A DNA stretch of 64,000 bases. It comes from Thalassotalea atypica (lineage in GTDB: Bacteria > Pseudomonadota > Gammaproteobacteria > Enterobacterales > Alteromonadaceae). Of this stretch, positions 1 through 8,198 are shown piece after piece. Positions within the stretch are counted from its first letter, which is position 1. Each line of letters begins with the position of its first letter. The position numbers were made by a program, and so were the translations under genes. Where the stretch lies: assembly GCF_030295975.1 (NCBI RefSeq), contig NZ_AP027364.1, forward strand, positions 3,658,001 through 3,722,000. The letters run 5' to 3'. The notes under the pieces were generated by a model. That model did not search any database. It was not told where the DNA came from and was given only the letters and a program-made list of their open reading frames with translations.

Positions 1-346
1 CAAACCAAGTATCATCTGCGGCGCGGTATTGACTAGGGATAGCGTCAGTAATTTCTGATGAAGTGACAGGTTGCAATAGCGACTTCTCATGCAATTCAAT
101 TAATCGGCTAATGTCTGTTGTTAATAGTACATCCGCAGGGCTATGCTCACCTTCACGAGCTAAACGCTCAGCCATGCCTTTTTTTGCAAAAACAACATTG
201 ACCTTAATGCCTGTTTTGTCAGTAAACTTTTGAAATAAAGGTTCAACCAAGAACGGTTGACGATAAGAGTAAACATTCACTTCGCTTGCAAGTGTCGAAG
301 CAGATAGCATTAACAATGCGGATAAACCAATAATTTTCTTTAACAT
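1..346 (-). CDS. Iron(III) ABC transporter substrate-binding protein (N-terminal part)
   Basis: The first 115 codons are present and the gene runs off the left edge. The ATG at 346 opens a signal peptide of about 20 residues (MLKKIIGLSALLMLSASTLA). It is followed by EVNVYSYRQPFLVEPLF and a segment containing FTDKTGIKVNVVFAKKG and the block ADVLLTTDISRL. This is the usual start of the FbpA/FutA/AfuA family of periplasmic ferric-iron-binding proteins, in which the early VYSYR segment contributes to metal binding. The protein would deliver Fe3+ to an inner-membrane permease that lies outside the window. A Fur-box-like palindrome sits 83 bases upstream of the start, which supports iron repression. 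The family is clear; the exact ligand (free ferric iron or a chelate) is not. Confidence 0.88.
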   Translation of the reverse strand, partial: MLKKIIGLSALLMLSASTLASEVNVYSYRQPFLVEPLFQKFTDKTGIKVNVVFAKKGMAERLAREGEHSPADVLLTTDISRLIELHEKSLLQPVTSSEITDAIPSQYRAADDTWF

Positions 347-428
347 AGTAAGCCTATTTGTCAGGAAGTTTGTTGTTATTATCAATGCAGGCAAGCCTAA
401 TTAAGTCGCCATATTCTGTCAAGGTTTC

Positions 429-443
429 TGAGAATAATTCTCA
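429..443 (-). promoter_or_regulatory. Fur box upstream of the iron-binding protein gene
   Basis: A perfect 7-1-7 inverted repeat, TGAGAAT-A-ATTCTCA, closely matches the Fur 7-1-7 consensus (TGATAAT-N-ATTATCA). It lies between the divergent-facing end of the TSUP gene (stop at 461) and the iron-binding protein start at 346. It is therefore most likely an iron-responsive operator of the latter. The palindrome is seen directly; Fur binding is inferred. Confidence 0.75.
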
Positions 444-460
444 TTTAAAATTGTTTCAAA

Positions 461-1342
461 TCATATTCCGACAATGCCGATTACCAATAGCCAAAACGCG
501 AAAAATAATTTCAGCTTAGTTGCCGACAGGTAACCCACTAAAGTTTTAGCAAAGATCCCCCCCATAACGGCGCCAGGCCCAGCAAATACAACTACCTGCC
601 AATATACCTCAAATGACGCTAGGGTATATTGCCCAATAGCAGACCAAACCGTAAATGCAGACACTACCACCGCAGCCGCCACGGCCATAGTGACATCAAA
701 TCGACGTAATATTAAATAGATGGCGAGTAATTCACCTACGCCTACCGATAACCACGCGGTTATTGCCCCACCAAGTAAGCCAATCAAGATTAGAGCGAGA
801 TAATCAAACCAGGTAATTTGGCTTGATTCGCGGGTTGGCTTAATCAAGTATATCGTCGCTAATATAAAAGCGCCTAAAAGCAGCGAAAACCAACTGAAGC
901 TTTCATGCAAAGAAGATGGCGACTCAAGTTTGAAAGAAAAAGTCAGCCATAAGCCTATGATGGAAAATATGCTGGTCACTGCGATTATGCGTTTATAACC
1001 TTGCCATAATCTTAAATCAGACTTTTGTGTTTTATAATGATGCCACCAAGTATAGGAGCCCGCTGTCATGCCAAAACATTGAATACCGAAACTGGTTGCA
1101 ATCGCTTGAGTTTCACTGAAACTTAGTTGATTGAACATTGGAATAAAGACGACACCGCCACCTGCCCCAGTGGAGTTCGCAAAAATTGCACCTAAAACGC
1201 CGAGCAAACTAAAATAGCTATAACTAACAAGCTCACTAATATTGGCGGGCGCCATCACTAACATCAAAACCCATGCGGTGAAAAACAATAGCAAAAAACG
1301 TGGGTTAGTCAGTGAAATAGGATTTTTCTTCGGTATTGACAC
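461..1342 (-). CDS. TSUP family (TauE/SafE) membrane permease
   Basis: This is a 293-residue hydrophobic protein with about eight membrane helices in two halves. The first half carries the family-typical glycine-rich stretch GAIFANSTGAGGGVVFIPMF, and the second carries the matching LGGAITAWLSVGVGELLAIYL. This duplicated pattern defines the TauE/SafE (TSUP) family of anion and sulfur-compound exporters. The substrate here is unknown. The start used is a GTG whose first base overlaps the TAG stop of the upstream gene, so the two genes are translationally coupled. A second ATG lies about 26 codons later and cannot be excluded as the start. Confidence 0.85.
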   Translation of the reverse strand: MSIPKKNPISLTNPRFLLLFFTAWVLMLVMAPANISELVSYSYFSLLGVLGAIFANSTGAGGGVVFIPMFNQLSFSETQAIATSFGIQCFGMTAGSYTWWHHYKTQKSDLRLWQGYKRIIAVTSIFSIIGLWLTFSFKLESPSSLHESFSWFSLLLGAFILATIYLIKPTRESSQITWFDYLALILIGLLGGAITAWLSVGVGELLAIYLILRRFDVTMAVAAAVVVSAFTVWSAIGQYTLASFEVYWQVVVFAGPGAVMGGIFAKTLVGYLSATKLKLFFAFWLLVIGIVGI

Positions 1343-1875
1343 TAGCTTTTTTCCGAAGCATTTAACGCGGTTTGTTCTACCGCACTTTGTTGCCCTACCA
1401 AAAATTGCTGAGCCTGCTCATTCAAGCTGCGATCAGAAATATAATGCTGAGTGCCCTGACAAATAAATACCCACCCCAACGCTGACTTGCTAAGTGATTG
1501 GATATCACGCCAAGCAAAGGTTAGATTAACGAAGGAAGATTGAGTGGAAATCCCCTGTTCGTCAATAATTAACGTGACTTCATTATTGGCCGCTTTTGAT
1601 AATAGCTGACGGTAAATCCACCAAGGTTTGCGGTAGTAAACCCCCAACGCCTCAATAATACCTAAGCCAAATACGAAATATGACATATAAGCACTAATCT
1701 CTGTCGCAATCATAATGGTCAAAGAAAATACGATTAAAACAGCTGATTTTGTATATGGACGAAACGAGTCATCTTGAACCGCAGTTTCGCTATAACATTC
1801 ACTAAAATGGCTTTTGTCTAAATGAAAGGTGTTTTCGAAGTGGAATGAATCGGTCATGAAAAATGTTGAATGCAA
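1342..1875 (-). CDS. YcxB-like membrane protein of unknown function
   Basis: This 177-residue protein has two adjacent hydrophobic segments at about residues 45-80. They are followed by a soluble part with NEVTLIIDEQGISTQSSFVNLTFAWRDIQSL. The arrangement of membrane hairpin, beta-rich segment and tryptophan in a 'W.DI' motif is typical of the YcxB-like family. No enzymatic motif is visible. It overlaps the downstream TSUP gene by one base (TAGTG), which suggests a two-gene operon. A second possible ATG (residue 7) lies close to the first. Its function is not known. Confidence 0.6.
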   Translation of the reverse strand: MHSTFFMTDSFHFENTFHLDKSHFSECYSETAVQDDSFRPYTKSAVLIVFSLTIMIATEISAYMSYFVFGLGIIEALGVYYRKPWWIYRQLLSKAANNEVTLIIDEQGISTQSSFVNLTFAWRDIQSLSKSALGWVFICQGTQHYISDRSLNEQAQQFLVGQQSAVEQTALNASEKS

Positions 1876-1991
1876 AGTTTTCGCTAGTGTAGCTACTATC
1901 GGGGATGATTTGTAGTGTTATCATTTAAGCTTTTGCTCAAATCATCCGCGTATTGATGCTCGACTTTGCAGTTTATTGCTTGAAACTTTAG

Positions 1992-2534
1992 CTAAGCTTC
2001 AAGCGTTTGTTTTGCAAGCTTTCCTTTAAGCTCAGTGATTTCTTGGCTCAGTATGCTTTTATCAACAGTCAATTCTTCTCGTTCAGACTCTAATTGCATT
2101 ACTTTTTTGACCATATTTTGCTTGTCTTGTTTGAGCTTTTTAATTTGCTCTTTCGCATCAGACAATTTAACTCGCGCGTCATCTAATGCTGAAATCACGC
2201 GCTTTATATCCGTTTCACTTTCAGTTTCTGCCAAAGTGCTATTTTGAAGTAGGCTTGTTTTGTTTGGACGGTCTTCATTGTTAGCAAGGTCGCCTAAATA
2301 ATCAAAACCATGTCTTAACAAAATCACCAATAGAGTCAGCAGAAAAACAAAGAAGTATTGATTGTACTCGACCGCCGCAATTGCACTATTGATTCTGACC
2401 AGTAAATCACCGTTAGTATTAATTAAAGACAGCGGGAATTCGTTATGCCACAACAGCCAAACAAACAGATAAATTCCCACAAAACTTGGTGTTGGTTTTA
2501 GATGGGGAATAATGGCGAGATAAGATTTATTCAT
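1992..2534 (-). CDS. Membrane protein with C-terminal coiled coil, function unknown
   Basis: This 180-residue protein was not recognised. Two hydrophobic segments at about residues 17-33 and 60-75 probably span the inner membrane. From about residue 105 the sequence is a long charged heptad pattern (AKEQIKKLKQDKQNMVKKV, then LESEREELTVDKSILSQEI), a clear coiled coil of about 65 residues. The overall plan is a membrane-anchored coiled coil. It stands alone, with more than 100 bases to either neighbour. Confidence 0.6.
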   Translation of the reverse strand: MNKSYLAIIPHLKPTPSFVGIYLFVWLLWHNEFPLSLINTNGDLLVRINSAIAAVEYNQYFFVFLLTLLVILLRHGFDYLGDLANNEDRPNKTSLLQNSTLAETESETDIKRVISALDDARVKLSDAKEQIKKLKQDKQNMVKKVMQLESEREELTVDKSILSQEITELKGKLAKQTLEA

Positions 2535-2725
2535 TGATTTTTAATCCTTTAATATCGAAAACAAGTGATATCCATTGGCCGGATAATGACAGGTTTAAAC
2601 TGAGCAAGCAATAGCTTTAAAGCCATAAAATCGACACAGTAATTAGCAACTAAAACCTTTCAATATCAGTAACTAGCGTTCATTTCTTCACATGAACCAA
2701 AAGACTGTATAAAAAACAGCCTTGC

Positions 2726-2771
2726 ATACCTATAGATTCTATGTATCATTATACCTAAGACTTATAGGTAT
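2726..2771 (+). promoter_or_regulatory. Probable PadR operator: three ATACCTA/TAGGTAT half-sites
   Basis: ATACCTATA at 2726-2734 is the exact reverse complement of TATAGGTAT at 2763-2771. A third half-site, ATACCTA, lies at 2751-2757 and forms a tighter palindrome with 2765-2771 (7-base spacer). All three fall in the 50 bases before the padR start codon at 2778. This is where PadR-family repressors usually bind their own promoters. The repeats are seen in the sequence; the binding is inferred. Confidence 0.6.
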
Positions 2772-2777
2772 AAATAT

Positions 2778-3113
2778 ATGACATTATCAAAAGACTTTGT
2801 AGCAGCATCCACTACCCCATTGATTTTATCCGTGCTCAGTATCGAAGAAAGCTATGGTTACGCCATTATCGCGCAAGTGAAAGAACTCTCTGACGGCGAA
2901 ATTCAGTGGGCCGATGGTATGCTCTACCCTATTTTGCACCGATTAGAAAAAAAAGGCTGGGTTGAAGCATTTTGGGGTGTCGCAGAAACAGGACGCAAAA
3001 GAAAATATTACCGCCTGTGTGACGAAGGGAAAACAGAACTTACGCATCAACGAGCTCAGTGGCAAAAGCTCAACGACATGCTTAAAACACTAGAGAGGAA
3101 AGCCAATGTTTAA
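2778..3113 (+). CDS. PadR family transcriptional regulator
   Basis: This 111-residue protein consists of a single PadR-type winged helix. It has the diagnostic opening 'PLILSVLSIEESYGYAIIAQVKELSDG', split here as PLILSVLSIEESYGY and AIIAQVKELSDG. The wing segment includes DGMLYPILHRLEKKGWV and RKRKYYRLCDEGK. There is no C-terminal effector domain, so it is the short PadR class, usually a dimeric repressor of an adjacent membrane gene. The gene overlaps the next one by eight bases, and palindromic half-sites cover its promoter, pointing to autoregulation. The signal is unknown. Confidence 0.88.
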   Translation: MTLSKDFVAASTTPLILSVLSIEESYGYAIIAQVKELSDGEIQWADGMLYPILHRLEKKGWVEAFWGVAETGRKRKYYRLCDEGKTELTHQRAQWQKLNDMLKTLERKANV

Positions 3114-3591
3114 TTTAGAACTCGCAATTCATCAATGGTGTGTTCGCGTACTGCAAAGCCATTCAATTAAAAACAATAAAATAGATGAGCTCAAAGACCA
3201 CCTTTATTGCTCGGTAGAAGCGTTGCAGGCAGAAGGCTTGTCGGAACAAGACGCGTTTAATCAGGCGATTAATAAATTGGGTGAAGATAAGACACTGAAA
3301 GAAAGTTACGACACTAATTTAACTGCACTCAATAAATTGTGTGCTTTCGAATATGGAAAAGTAGGCGATTTCGCCGGTTCAACATCTGGAGATAATTTGA
3401 TGAAAATTTATAAAAAAACCATGTTAACTAATGCGGTGTTATGGGCCGCAGCCATGATAGCTACAGCCATCATATTACGCGGTAATGAAGAGCAAGCGCA
3501 GCCAATTTTGTTTATTTTAGTGGCACTGAGTGTCACCAGCGTTATCACGTTAAAAAAGAACTTTAAGAAAAATGACAATCAACAAAGTTGA
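3106..3591 (+). CDS. PadR-linked membrane protein with permease-prefix-like N-terminus
   Basis: This 161-residue protein has an N-terminal helical segment of about 75 residues (IDELKDHLYCSVEAL, GLSEQDAFNQAINKLGED). It resembles the 'permease prefix' domain often found next to PadR regulators. Two hydrophobic helices at about residues 108-122 and 130-147 follow, and then a short basic tail. It overlaps padR by eight bases and is surely cotranscribed. PadR plus a small prefix-domain membrane protein is a recurring pair, often tied to membrane stress or transport. The actual job here is unknown. Confidence 0.65.
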   Translation: MFNLELAIHQWCVRVLQSHSIKNNKIDELKDHLYCSVEALQAEGLSEQDAFNQAINKLGEDKTLKESYDTNLTALNKLCAFEYGKVGDFAGSTSGDNLMKIYKKTMLTNAVLWAAAMIATAIILRGNEEQAQPILFILVALSVTSVITLKKNFKKNDNQQS

Positions 3592-3596
3592 ATCGA

Positions 3597-3646
3597 TTAG
3601 ACCATCAGGTTTGATTATAGAAATAAAATCAAACCTGATGGTCTAA
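3597..3646. repeat. Perfect 20-bp inverted repeat, 10-base loop
   Basis: The arms at 3597-3616 and 3627-3646 are exact reverse complements, beginning TTAGACCATC and ending GATGGTCTAA. The structure starts five bases after the stop codon of the padR-linked gene. It could act as a strong terminator or RNA-stabilising hairpin for that operon. No T-run follows on the plus strand, and the perfect 20-bp stem is longer than usual for an intrinsic terminator. A small mobile or protein-binding palindrome is the alternative. Confidence 0.7.
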
Positions 3647-3955
3647 GAACTACTGTTAATTGGTGATTGATACTATCGTAACCCAACGTTAAATTGTTGC
3701 TCAACAGATTTAAAAAAACTGGTTATACTCACTGCTCTTATCAAAGCCTCCTGATCTTTCCAGCCCTAAACTACTGATGATTATGAATAGAATAACCTAC
3801 CTTTAGGTTTTCCTAAGCTTAATGACATGCCTACTTTTTTACACCAATTTCTCAGTACGACTCTAACCAACTGATTATTAAGGATTAAAAACAAGGATTA
3901 GAAATTACACTGTATTTAGGAAGTTCCAACAAATAACAGTCTAGAAGGATGTACC
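3647..3955. other. Intergenic region, no gene seen
   Basis: About 310 AT-rich bases lie between the hairpin and the PEP-CTERM gene. I find no supported open frame or clear repeat. The last 60 bases should hold the promoter of the following gene. An AGAAGGA ribosome-binding site lies just before its ATG. Confidence 0.5.
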
Positions 3956-4615
3956 ATGTTGAAATTCAAAAAGTTAGCGGCCGTTTTGGTTAGTTTTCTA
4001 TTGGCGATGCCAACTTATGCCACACTGATAACCTACACTAATCAGGCTGACTTTCTAACGGCAATAGGCGGCGCAGCTGACATTACTGAAGACTTTAATA
4101 GCTATGCAACAGATCAATCATTTAGAAACGCTAGTTTTGATGTTGGCCCATTTACCTTATCTTCCACTGGTGCAGTGCAAAATTCCAATACACAAAACCA
4201 AATAGACGCCTTGCCTTTTTCATTTGGCAATTTTGCAAATGTGAACGACACAACCTTTGCTCACTTTTTCTTAGCAGCAAATGTAACAACAGCTACAATT
4301 GCCTTTGACGATGAAATCACTGCATTTGGCGCATTTTTTAAAGAATTATCCAGCACGACTAGTCTTACGCTAACAACATCAGTAGGTGTCGAAGTGGTAA
4401 CAAAAAATATCGGTACTGGTGTTGCTTTTTTTGGTTTTACGCTTGATCCAGGCATTACAATGAGCAGCATGTTGGTCAGTACAAGTAGTGCAGGTGATGG
4501 ATTTGGAATAGATGATGTATTATTAGCCACAAGTGATAGTACAACTATTCCAGAGCCTAGTTCGTTAATACTGTTTTTGTCAGCTCTTTACCTATACAGA
4601 AGAAAAAACGCTTAA
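3956..4615 (+). CDS. PEP-CTERM exported protein
   Basis: This 219-residue protein has a signal peptide (residues 1-22, ending AMPTYA) and a beta-rich middle. It ends in a classical PEP-CTERM tail: IPEPSS, a short hydrophobic helix (LILFLSALYL) and a basic end (YRRKNA). Such proteins are cut at the PEP motif by an exosortase and displayed or secreted in extracellular matrix. The body (DITEDFNSY near the start, FGIDDVLLAT near the end) is of the type seen in many PEP-CTERM proteins, with no enzyme motif. An AGAAGGA ribosome-binding site precedes the ATG. No exosortase gene is in the window. Confidence 0.85.
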   Translation: MLKFKKLAAVLVSFLLAMPTYATLITYTNQADFLTAIGGAADITEDFNSYATDQSFRNASFDVGPFTLSSTGAVQNSNTQNQIDALPFSFGNFANVNDTTFAHFFLAANVTTATIAFDDEITAFGAFFKELSSTTSLTLTTSVGVEVVTKNIGTGVAFFGFTLDPGITMSSMLVSTSSAGDGFGIDDVLLATSDSTTIPEPSSLILFLSALYLYRRKNA

Positions 4616-4673
4616 TTATTTACCACACTAAAATCAGTGCACCAGCTTTTTGCTGTTGCGGTGTACTGTACTT

Positions 4674-4705
4674 AAATTAAGCATATGCGGCGATGCGCTT
4701 AATTT
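4674..4705. terminator. Possible hairpin between convergent genes
   Basis: AAATTAAGC (4674-4682) pairs with GCTTAATTT (4697-4705) around a 14-base loop, in the gap between the plus-strand PEP-CTERM gene and the minus-strand hydrolase gene. The stem is weak and AT-rich. It could end transcription from either side, but no long T-run supports this strongly. Confidence 0.35.
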
Positions 4706-4757
4706 GAGTCAATGAGAGCCCGTTAAAATACGTGATAGTGCTCTTCTCCACAATTGC

Positions 4758-5390
4758 TTATTCACCAGCATCAATTATTGATGGAAGTAATGCTGATAGA
4801 TGTCTAGCGAAATCAAGGTGGGCATCTGCATCCCAGTGAACACCATCAACGGGGCTTGTTTTGACGATTTTTCCTGCATCTAAAAAGTGAATACCGAGTT
4901 CACGACTTAAATGAAAATAGGCCGCAGCCAATTTTCGTGATGCTGTTAATGCGGTTTCAAATTCTTCATCAAGTGCCGCTGAATCAACCAATGGCGCTGG
5001 CGCGACTAATAACACTTGTGGCGCTTGATACGGTGAAAAATCAAAACTCTGCACTTGCTCGCACAGTACTTTCGCGCCAGCTTTTATCTCGTCTACTGAT
5101 AAAGACAAGCTTGCCTTTAAATCGTTTGTACCTAAACTGATGATAACCAATGACAGTGGTCTGCAACTTTCAAGATACAAGTTAAGTAACTGGCTGCCGC
5201 ATCGAAAGTCCCTTCCAGCATCATCACTATTGGTGGTTCGCCCATTTAGCCCTGCTTCATAGAGTTTAATGTCATTATTTAACAATGTTTGCGTAAGTGC
5301 TGTCCATCGAACGGTGTGATCAAATCGTAGGCCGGTGCCGGGCTCATATCCCCACGTATTAGAGTCACCAAAACATAAAACCGATTGCAT
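4758..5390 (-). CDS. SGNH/GDSL hydrolase (arylesterase type)
   Basis: This 210-residue cytoplasmic protein carries the four SGNH blocks: FGDSNTWG with the nucleophile Ser near residue 10, NGRTT, SLGTNDLK, and the C-terminal DGVHWDADAH with the catalytic Asp and His. This set fits short-chain esterases and arylesterases of the GDSL superfamily. The ATG at 5390 is preferred because GAGGA lies six bases before it; a TTG one codon upstream is also open. There is no signal peptide, so it acts inside the cell. The natural ester substrate cannot be told. Confidence 0.85.
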   Translation of the reverse strand: MQSVLCFGDSNTWGYEPGTGLRFDHTVRWTALTQTLLNNDIKLYEAGLNGRTTNSDDAGRDFRCGSQLLNLYLESCRPLSLVIISLGTNDLKASLSLSVDEIKAGAKVLCEQVQSFDFSPYQAPQVLLVAPAPLVDSAALDEEFETALTASRKLAAAYFHLSRELGIHFLDAGKIVKTSPVDGVHWDADAHLDFARHLSALLPSIIDAGE

Positions 5391-5441
5391 CAATATTCCT
5401 CAATAGTTACTCATATCTACAAGTGCAGGATTAACGCCGCA

Positions 5442-5906
5442 CTAAAAACCGTGATGGCGACGAATGTGTTTTATTAACCCGTCATCATTATATTCTAAGG
5501 AAACAATGTTGGTTGCGGTATATTCTATAACTTTGTCCAGGTGGCTTGGTTGTACCTTGCCTTTTTCAATCATTTTGACAAAAACCACATTTGAACCAAC
5601 CATCATCTCTTCTACTTGGATAGAACTTGAGATCACCTTGTCTTTCAGTTTTTCAACCATGCCTTGGCGTAGTTTATTTTTGTCATTAATGATGACATTA
5701 TATTTTATATGTTCATCGATAAAATCATCGGCCAGCAGCGATAAGTAATGTTCGATATCATCAATATTGGTCTCTGGTTGCTGCCGTGCATTTTTTGCCT
5801 CAACAAATGAATGTGCTAGCTCTGTTAACTGTGCTTGGGTGAATGTTTTCCCATAAGATATGGATGAAAAGATAACAATAAAAATGATTAAACAATATTT
5901 TTGCAC
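5442..5906 (-). CDS. Exported NTF2-like (SnoaL-type) protein, function unknown
   Basis: With the GTG start at 5906 the protein is 154 residues. An AAGGAG site lies six bases before this GTG, and the product then begins directly with a signal peptide (VQKYCLIIFIVIFSSISYG). The frame stays open 23 codons further upstream, but that version buries the signal peptide. The mature part (FVEAKNARQQPETNIDDIEHYLSLLADDFIDEHIKY in two pieces) has the helix-plus-barrel pattern of NTF2-like nuclear-transport-factor folds. No catalytic residues can be assigned, and it stands alone. Confidence 0.55.
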   Translation of the reverse strand: MQKYCLIIFIVIFSSISYGKTFTQAQLTELAHSFVEAKNARQQPETNIDDIEHYLSLLADDFIDEHIKYNVIINDKNKLRQGMVEKLKDKVISSSIQVEEMMVGSNVVFVKMIEKGKVQPSHLDKVIEYTATNIVSLEYNDDGLIKHIRRHHGF

Positions 5907-6178
5907 CAAATTCTCCTTGTGTATCTGCTTTTGATAAATTGATATTAACGAGGTCGTTGATGGATGTAAAACCACAAGTTGTCAGTATTTTTCTATTTTA
6001 GTGGTACATTCTGGTTTGCTGCTAATACCAGCTACTTCTGTAGATTCTTACAAGGCTAGCTCCATCATGCGGGCTTAAAATAAAGCTTACGGGGGGGTAA
6101 AAATGCTAGCATTTAATTGTCACTTGTTGATAACGATAAAAAACGACATAATCTTCTTTTTGTTTCTTGTATCTATTG

Positions 6179-7330
6179 ATGACTTCATCCCTTCGCTCGC
6201 TTGCCCTTACTGAAAAAGTAAACGAAATATTCGCTCGTAGTGAATTACCTGCGTCAATAACAATTGAAGACTGTGTCGCTACTTTAGCAATGAGTACGAC
6301 TTCTTTTCGACGTAAGTTGTCGCAAGAAGAAACAAGTTTTAAGCTAATTCAACAAAAATTTCTAAATGAACTCTGTGTAGAGGCACTCCTTACACAGGAA
6401 TATCATATTGATGAATTGGCCGCAAAGTTAGGATACTCAGAACGAGCGACATTTGAGCGAGCCTTTCGCCATAAATTTGGCATCACAGCATCACAGTTTA
6501 GAGAGCTTTCATCACTTAATGATACGCAGCAATGTAAGCATACCTTAATTAAAATTGCCCAGCACCTTCCCCCTATGTCAGACAGTTGCAAACAGCTGAT
6601 AAAAGAAAAAGAACAAGGGCACCTTGATACAGTGATGATCACCAATATCATCAATAGAGATCCTGTATTATCGGGTCGAATCATTGGCCTCGCGAGCAAA
6701 GCCATTTATGGTCGAACGCCCAAAGACCTGCAAGATGCAATAGGTCGAAACTTAGGTGTCACCACGGTACTGAATGTCGCGATGTTATTTTCGATGAAAG
6801 ATGCGTTGCAAGATCATGTATCACCAATAATAATCAACAGTTACAGCGACGCATTTATGCTCGCCCCGAAACTATTTCAGTTGCTCAGAAAATCATGTAG
6901 CAAAACTATCAAGTGGGACATTTCATTAACCGAGCAGGTGCTTATCTTTGGCTTGTTAGGAATATTCTTGCTAACTCATAAACAAATGCTTAAACGTGAC
7001 TTAGTCATGCATTCACTGCAAGGGATTGACTGCCTGCGCTCACTCAATCAACACATCAAAGCCTGTACAGGAAAAAGCATTTATTCCGCATCCGCTTTAA
7101 TGTTGTCGCTGTGGCATCTCGATGCGAGTGTTATTAAACAGCTTGCCCATATCGATAGGGTTAGCTTAGGTTTAACCAAGGGAAGTGAGCAAGATCGTAT
7201 TGTACTGTTTATGATGTCTTGTTTGTATCGAGCCGCTGCAAATCACGATGAAGATGACGAAATGGCACAGCAAGCACAGTTATTGAATATCACTTGTATT
7301 GATGACATCAACTCATTACTACACGCATAG
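6179..7330 (+). CDS. AraC-type HTH fused to an HDOD domain
   Basis: This protein of about 383 residues has two recognisable halves. Residues 1-115 form an AraC-family double helix-turn-helix: AMSTTSFRRKLSQE in the first HTH, then DELAAKLGYSERATFERAFRHKFGIT in the second, the classical AraC signature. Residues 120-380 look like an HDOD domain, a non-catalytic HD relative: LPPMSDSCKQLI, IINRDPVLSGRIIGLAS and DLQDAIGRNLGVTTVLNVAM. HDOD proteins act in signalling and DNA-binding control. No strong Shine-Dalgarno is visible. The ATG at 6179 is chosen over a TTG four codons upstream. This domain order is unusual because AraC DNA-binding parts usually sit at the C-terminus. Confidence 0.75.
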   Translation: MTSSLRSLALTEKVNEIFARSELPASITIEDCVATLAMSTTSFRRKLSQEETSFKLIQQKFLNELCVEALLTQEYHIDELAAKLGYSERATFERAFRHKFGITASQFRELSSLNDTQQCKHTLIKIAQHLPPMSDSCKQLIKEKEQGHLDTVMITNIINRDPVLSGRIIGLASKAIYGRTPKDLQDAIGRNLGVTTVLNVAMLFSMKDALQDHVSPIIINSYSDAFMLAPKLFQLLRKSCSKTIKWDISLTEQVLIFGLLGIFLLTHKQMLKRDLVMHSLQGIDCLRSLNQHIKACTGKSIYSASALMLSLWHLDASVIKQLAHIDRVSLGLTKGSEQDRIVLFMMSCLYRAAANHDEDDEMAQQAQLLNITCIDDINSLLHA

Positions 7331-7410
7331 TGATTAGACTATTGGCTTAAAAAAAATCTGTTAGTTGAATTGCTTTTTATTCGATGACAAGTTTAGCGGT
7401 AGTATTAGAT

Positions 7411-7466
7411 TATAGGCTTTCCCCGCCAGCAGAAAATGGGGGCTTGCTGCTGACGGAAAAGCTATA
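7411..7466. terminator. Imperfect hairpin between convergent genes
   Basis: The segment 7411-7432 (TATAGGCTTT...CAGCAG) pairs imperfectly with 7447-7466 (CTGCTGACGGAAAAGCTATA) around a G-rich loop. It lies between the ends of the plus-strand HDOD gene and the minus-strand PEP-CTERM gene, where a shared terminator is expected. An A-run follows on the plus strand rather than a T-run, so termination efficiency is uncertain. Confidence 0.4.
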
Positions 7467-7478
7467 AAAAAGAATACG

Positions 7479-8198
7479 TTACTTCTGCTGTTGTTTCCGT
7501 CGACGGAAAAACAAGAAGCTTAGTGGTGCAAACAATATGGCTAGCATTGAAGGTTCAGATACTACAGTCGTGTCGACTAACGACACATTATCTATCAATC
7601 CACCCAGCGTATTTTGTCGTCCAAATGAGCCAAAGCTTAAGTCCATAGATGAAGCAGTCGCGGTAAAGTGTACAGACTGTTTTTGCCAGTTTGGCGTCAC
7701 TGAACGCGTGCTATCAGCAATAAACATTGCATTCATTTTTAAGTCAAAATCAAGTGATGAATTGTACCAATAAACATTGATGCCATTATCGTTTAAGGCG
7801 TTTGTCCGGGGTTTATAATAGAACTCTAGCAAGTAATCATGGCCAATGGTCAGCGAATTAACCGTTTGTGTCATGACACTGTTAGATGTCCCTCGGCGAT
7901 GAGAATCTAACTCTACATGATTCGTACCTTGCTGAGATTTTGTCACCACATTCTTCTGCAACTCAATACCACTGCCGGAAATTGTTGTCCAACCGGGTAA
8001 GCTTGAGAACACGTCCCAGCCACGCTTTTTAGAGTTAAAAGACTGAAGTTCTGTATTGTGTACAGCTCCTATAGATGATGATTGGTCGCCAAATGTTAGC
8101 TGCTCAAAACTACCATTAATAATTAATGACGCATTAGACAATGTACTTACTGATAATAGGCCAGCAGCAAGTGCCATTGATTTAATGAATTTTTGCAT
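7479..8198 (-). CDS. PEP-CTERM exported protein with DUF642-like lectin fold
   Basis: The protein has 239 residues from the ATG at 8198, which follows GGGAG at good spacing. A longer frame upstream only adds residues before the signal peptide. The signal peptide MQKFIKSMALAAGLLSVSTLSNA is followed by SLIINGSFEQL, LPGWTTI, GIELQKN and HVELDSH. These blocks recur in DUF642-like and galactose-binding-like exported proteins. The C-terminus is a PEP-CTERM variant (SEPSML, hydrophobic helix, FRRRKQQQK) with S-E-P in place of P-E-P. It probably binds extracellular carbohydrate, but no partner is visible. Confidence 0.8.
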   Translation of the reverse strand: MQKFIKSMALAAGLLSVSTLSNASLIINGSFEQLTFGDQSSSIGAVHNTELQSFNSKKRGWDVFSSLPGWTTISGSGIELQKNVVTKSQQGTNHVELDSHRRGTSNSVMTQTVNSLTIGHDYLLEFYYKPRTNALNDNGINVYWYNSSLDFDLKMNAMFIADSTRSVTPNWQKQSVHFTATASSMDLSFGSFGRQNTLGGLIDNVSLVDTTVVSEPSMLAILFAPLSFLFFRRRKQQQK

